A DNA stretch of 16,266 bases from the NCBI GenBank assembly GCA_004296145.1, contig SEBM01000022.1, forward strand, positions 1 through 16,266. Direction: 5' to 3'. Below, piece by piece: positions 14,587 through 16,266 of this stretch; the stretch's first letter is position 1, and each line of letters opens with the position of its first letter. Below the pieces are notes generated by a model, which was not told where the DNA came from, ran no database searches, and worked only from the letters and a program-made list of their open reading frames with translations. The translations under genes were made by a program, and so were the position numbers. Source of the DNA: Flavobacterium sp. (GTDB taxonomy: Bacteria; Bacteroidota; Bacteroidia; Flavobacteriales; Flavobacteriaceae).

Positions 14587-15912
14587 TTAATATGAGATGT
14601 AATAAATTTTCAGTTGAATTTTATTGTTCACATGTTTTTGATCTCCTAAAACAATACGATTTACCGTTTTAGAAATTCCCGGCAATGTCAAAACCAAAGA
14701 AGATCTTGAATCAGCACTCTTGAGCATTTCCTTTTGTAAAAAATTCCCAACAGACAATGTGTAGCCAATATTTTCATTAAACTCATCGCTTTTTTTATTC
14801 AATATGCCATAAACTGTCGCTGATGCTGAATTTAATAACGGACTGCTAATTCTGTTTAAATTATCGGCAACATATACTTGTATGGAGTCTGCTAAAGGAT
14901 ATTTTTCTGAATAAGAATTATTGACAGGTTTTAAGATCAATTGCGCATCTACAATTGCTCCTTTATCTGAAATATATTTTAGCTGTTTTATGTTGGGAAA
15001 ATCTAATCGACAGGCAACTCCTGTTCCTGACTGAATAAATCCCTGCCGGTCGGTTAATGTACTGGATAATTTACTACTCGAAATTGGAAGGTTCTGGAGT
15101 AAAGTTCCTGTTTTGTCTGATGAAATGGAATTAAATTGTTTTCCTGTATCACTAATTACAAAATCTATATAATATGATTTTTCTTCATCACTTTGATATT
15201 TTGAATAATACATTCTGACGACACTTGTACTTGTACTAAAACCAATAACACTAGAAGAATTTGCGATAGATGACACCAGAACAAGTCCTTTTAAATATTC
15301 TGAAAAACTGGTGAAATCTGTAATTTCTCTTTTCTTTATTTTTTGAAAAATTTCTGAACCAAAAACAGGATCCATTTTTATATTAATCGAATCTTTTTCT
15401 GTAGGTCTGGGTTTATATGAAACAGAACCCAAACTTTCCTGACTATAACTTAGAACTGAGTTATTATAAAAACTATCGTCGTCTGTATTTGGTTTTATCT
15501 TTTGCAGCACTTTATGGATATCAAACTTCTGTACCTGAGTAGTATCTCCGTAATAGTAATTATTGTATTTTAAAATCATCGAAATGGAGTCAAATACATA
15601 ATTAACCGATTCTGTATCTGAACCACCGCTTAACAAGGAATATGATTTTGCACTTAATTGAAAATAACTATCTGATTTTATTTTTCCAAAAACAGGATCT
15701 TCATAATTACCTATTAAAATTCTGCTTTGACCTGATGTAACAAGCGAATCAAAATTTATTGTAGACATATCTACAGTAACTGTATCAATCAGGATAACCT
15801 TGTTGTTTACAGCGAGATAATCTGAACCTACAACAAATTCGCCTGCATCTGTGTCTGTACCACATGAGAATAGCGCAAAGGCAAATAACAACATCAATAT
15901 AAACTTATTCAT
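14587..15912 (-). CDS. DUF4270 lipoprotein
   Basis: The 441-residue product has a lipoprotein signal: MNKFILMLLFAFALFSC with the lipobox LFSC, so Cys17 would be acylated, followed by GTDTDAGEF. The body starts with VTVDMSTINFDSLVTSGQSR and ILIGNYEDPVFGKIKSDSYF, the block I recognise as DUF4270. It continues with regions rich in Ser, Asn and Asp (SISMILKYNNYYYGDTTQVQ, KYISDKGAIVDAQLILKP) and looks beta-rich. The domain is restricted largely to Bacteroidota and has no established function I know of. The frame extends to 15966, but ATG 15912 begins at the signal peptide and follows a promoter box. It is the first gene of a two-gene operon, with the barrel gene's ATG immediately after its stop. 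A surface-exposed role is an inference. Confidence 0.88.
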   Translation of the reverse strand: MNKFILMLLFAFALFSCGTDTDAGEFVVGSDYLAVNNKVILIDTVTVDMSTINFDSLVTSGQSRILIGNYEDPVFGKIKSDSYFQLSAKSYSLLSGGSDTESVNYVFDSISMILKYNNYYYGDTTQVQKFDIHKVLQKIKPNTDDDSFYNNSVLSYSQESLGSVSYKPRPTEKDSINIKMDPVFGSEIFQKIKKREITDFTSFSEYLKGLVLVSSIANSSSVIGFSTSTSVVRMYYSKYQSDEEKSYYIDFVISDTGKQFNSISSDKTGTLLQNLPISSSKLSSTLTDRQGFIQSGTGVACRLDFPNIKQLKYISDKGAIVDAQLILKPVNNSYSEKYPLADSIQVYVADNLNRISSPLLNSASATVYGILNKKSDEFNENIGYTLSVGNFLQKEMLKSADSRSSLVLTLPGISKTVNRIVLGDQKHVNNKIQLKIYYISY

Positions 15913-15918
15913 AATCCT

Positions 15919-15997
15919 ATTTTTGAACAAATATAGACTGGACTGTTCTGCATCACATAATAACATATACAGTCCTGCATTTTTGAACTATAAATAG
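15919..15997. repeat. Duplicated promoter-like segment upstream of DUF4270
   Basis: ATTTTTGAACAAATATAG (15919-15936) recurs as ATTTTTGAACTATAAATAG (15979-15997), 60 nt apart. Between them lies an inverted pair GGACTGT (15940-15946) and ACAGTCC (15969-15975). Only the promoter-proximal copy contains a perfect -7 box. The distal copy may be a decayed promoter or a protein-binding site. Confidence 0.4.
15928..15935 (-). promoter_or_regulatory. -7 box of the DUF4270-barrel operon
   Basis: The minus strand reads TATATTTG, a perfect TAnnTTTG, 15 nt before the ATG at 15912. No TTG is present at a normal spacing, so recognition may need help from the repeats just upstream. Confidence 0.6.
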
Positions 15998-16041
15998 CAG
16001 AAATTCATCTATAACAGAGTTAGGGCCTTTAATATATCATT

Positions 16042-16059
16042 CAGCCTTAAAAAAGGCTG
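16042..16059. other. Short hairpin in the intergenic region
   Basis: CAGCCTT (16042-16048) pairs with AAGGCTG (16053-16059) around an A4 loop. It lacks a proper T-run on either side, so it is not a convincing terminator. It lies between two divergent promoters, and no other structure was seen in 16000-16118. Confidence 0.3.
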
Positions 16060-16118
16060 TTTAGTCTATCAAAAAGTACCATACATATATCTTCTTTTTT
16101 TTAAAACCATCAGCCTCC

Positions 16119-16126
16119 TACTTTTG
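16119..16126 (+). promoter_or_regulatory. -7 box of the gene starting at 16143
   Basis: TACTTTTG is a perfect TAnnTTTG, 16 nt before the ATG. No TTG lies at the usual distance; a T-run fills that area. Confidence 0.45.
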
Positions 16127-16142
16127 AGCCAATAATTAAGTA

Positions 16143-16266
16143 ATGAAAATAAGATTTTTAATTTGTTCGGTTTTCTCCATTTCATTTTTCGGTATGAAAG
16201 CTCAGGAAAAGTTTTCTGCAGAAGTAAATGTAAAAACAGAACCTACTGAGAAAATTAATTTTAATG
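16143..16266 (+). CDS. N-terminus of a secreted protein, cut by the window edge
   Basis: The first 41 residues are visible. MKIRFLICSVFSISFFGMKA is a clear signal peptide, with cleavage likely before or after the following Q. It continues EKFSAEVNVKTEPTEKINFN. No domain can be recognised from so little, and I do not guess at its function. It is divergent from the DUF4270 operon and has a -7 box 16 nt upstream. Confidence 0.75.
   Translation, partial: MKIRFLICSVFSISFFGMKAQEKFSAEVNVKTEPTEKINFN

Noticed and set aside
16042..16059. Hairpin as a terminator
   Set aside because: No T-run follows on either strand, and no gene ends there.

Overview
The window looks like the chromosome of a Flavobacterium-type member of the Bacteroidota. 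The reasons are the AT-rich sequence, Bacteroidota-specific families (DUF6089, DUF4270, a carboxypeptidase-regulatory-like domain fused to a TonB receptor, two adjacent ompH genes after bamA), several TAnnTTTG boxes that match the Bacteroidota -7 element, and the absence of clear Shine-Dalgarno sequences. The genus is an inference from gene content and promoter style.

Layout. (1) Positions 1-1230: a segment of higher GC with no recognisable gene (about 1-120) abuts a metzincin (astacin-like) protease gene that has lost its 5' end and carries a degenerate B-lectin-like C-terminus. (2) 1260-9567: a housekeeping and envelope block. It holds pdxJ (minus strand), then on the plus strand a CBS-domain protein, nadK, a porG-like DUF6089 barrel, uppS, bamA and two ompH/skp-like chaperone genes. 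The porG-uppS-bamA-ompH-ompH run links the lipid carrier for peptidoglycan and surface glycans to outer-membrane protein assembly. (3) 9620-12461: a minus-strand accessory block. It holds a 59-codon double-glycine-leader peptide gene with its own terminator, then a small exported cysteine-rich protein (DUF6660-like) followed by a TonB-dependent receptor. (4) 12574-13350: murI (glutamate racemase) on the plus strand. (5) 13351-15912 (minus): a DUF4270 lipoprotein directly followed by a predicted outer-membrane barrel protein, their stop and start codons touching. (6) 16143 to the end: the start of a secreted protein, cut by the window edge.

The most interesting item is the short gene at 12282-12461. 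Its product has a leader of the Bacteroidota double-glycine type (LTREELKQINGG) and a 36-residue core with four cysteines. No maturation enzyme or exporter lies in the window. The second most interesting is the adjacent pair of cysteine-rich exported protein and TonB receptor, which suggests metal or metallophore uptake; that substrate is an inference. The murI and DUF6660-like genes both have a perfect -7 box exactly 4 nt before ATG, which predicts leaderless or nearly leaderless mRNAs.

No tRNA, rRNA, CRISPR array, insertion sequence or transposase was seen. No gene-free stretch exceeds about 230 nt.
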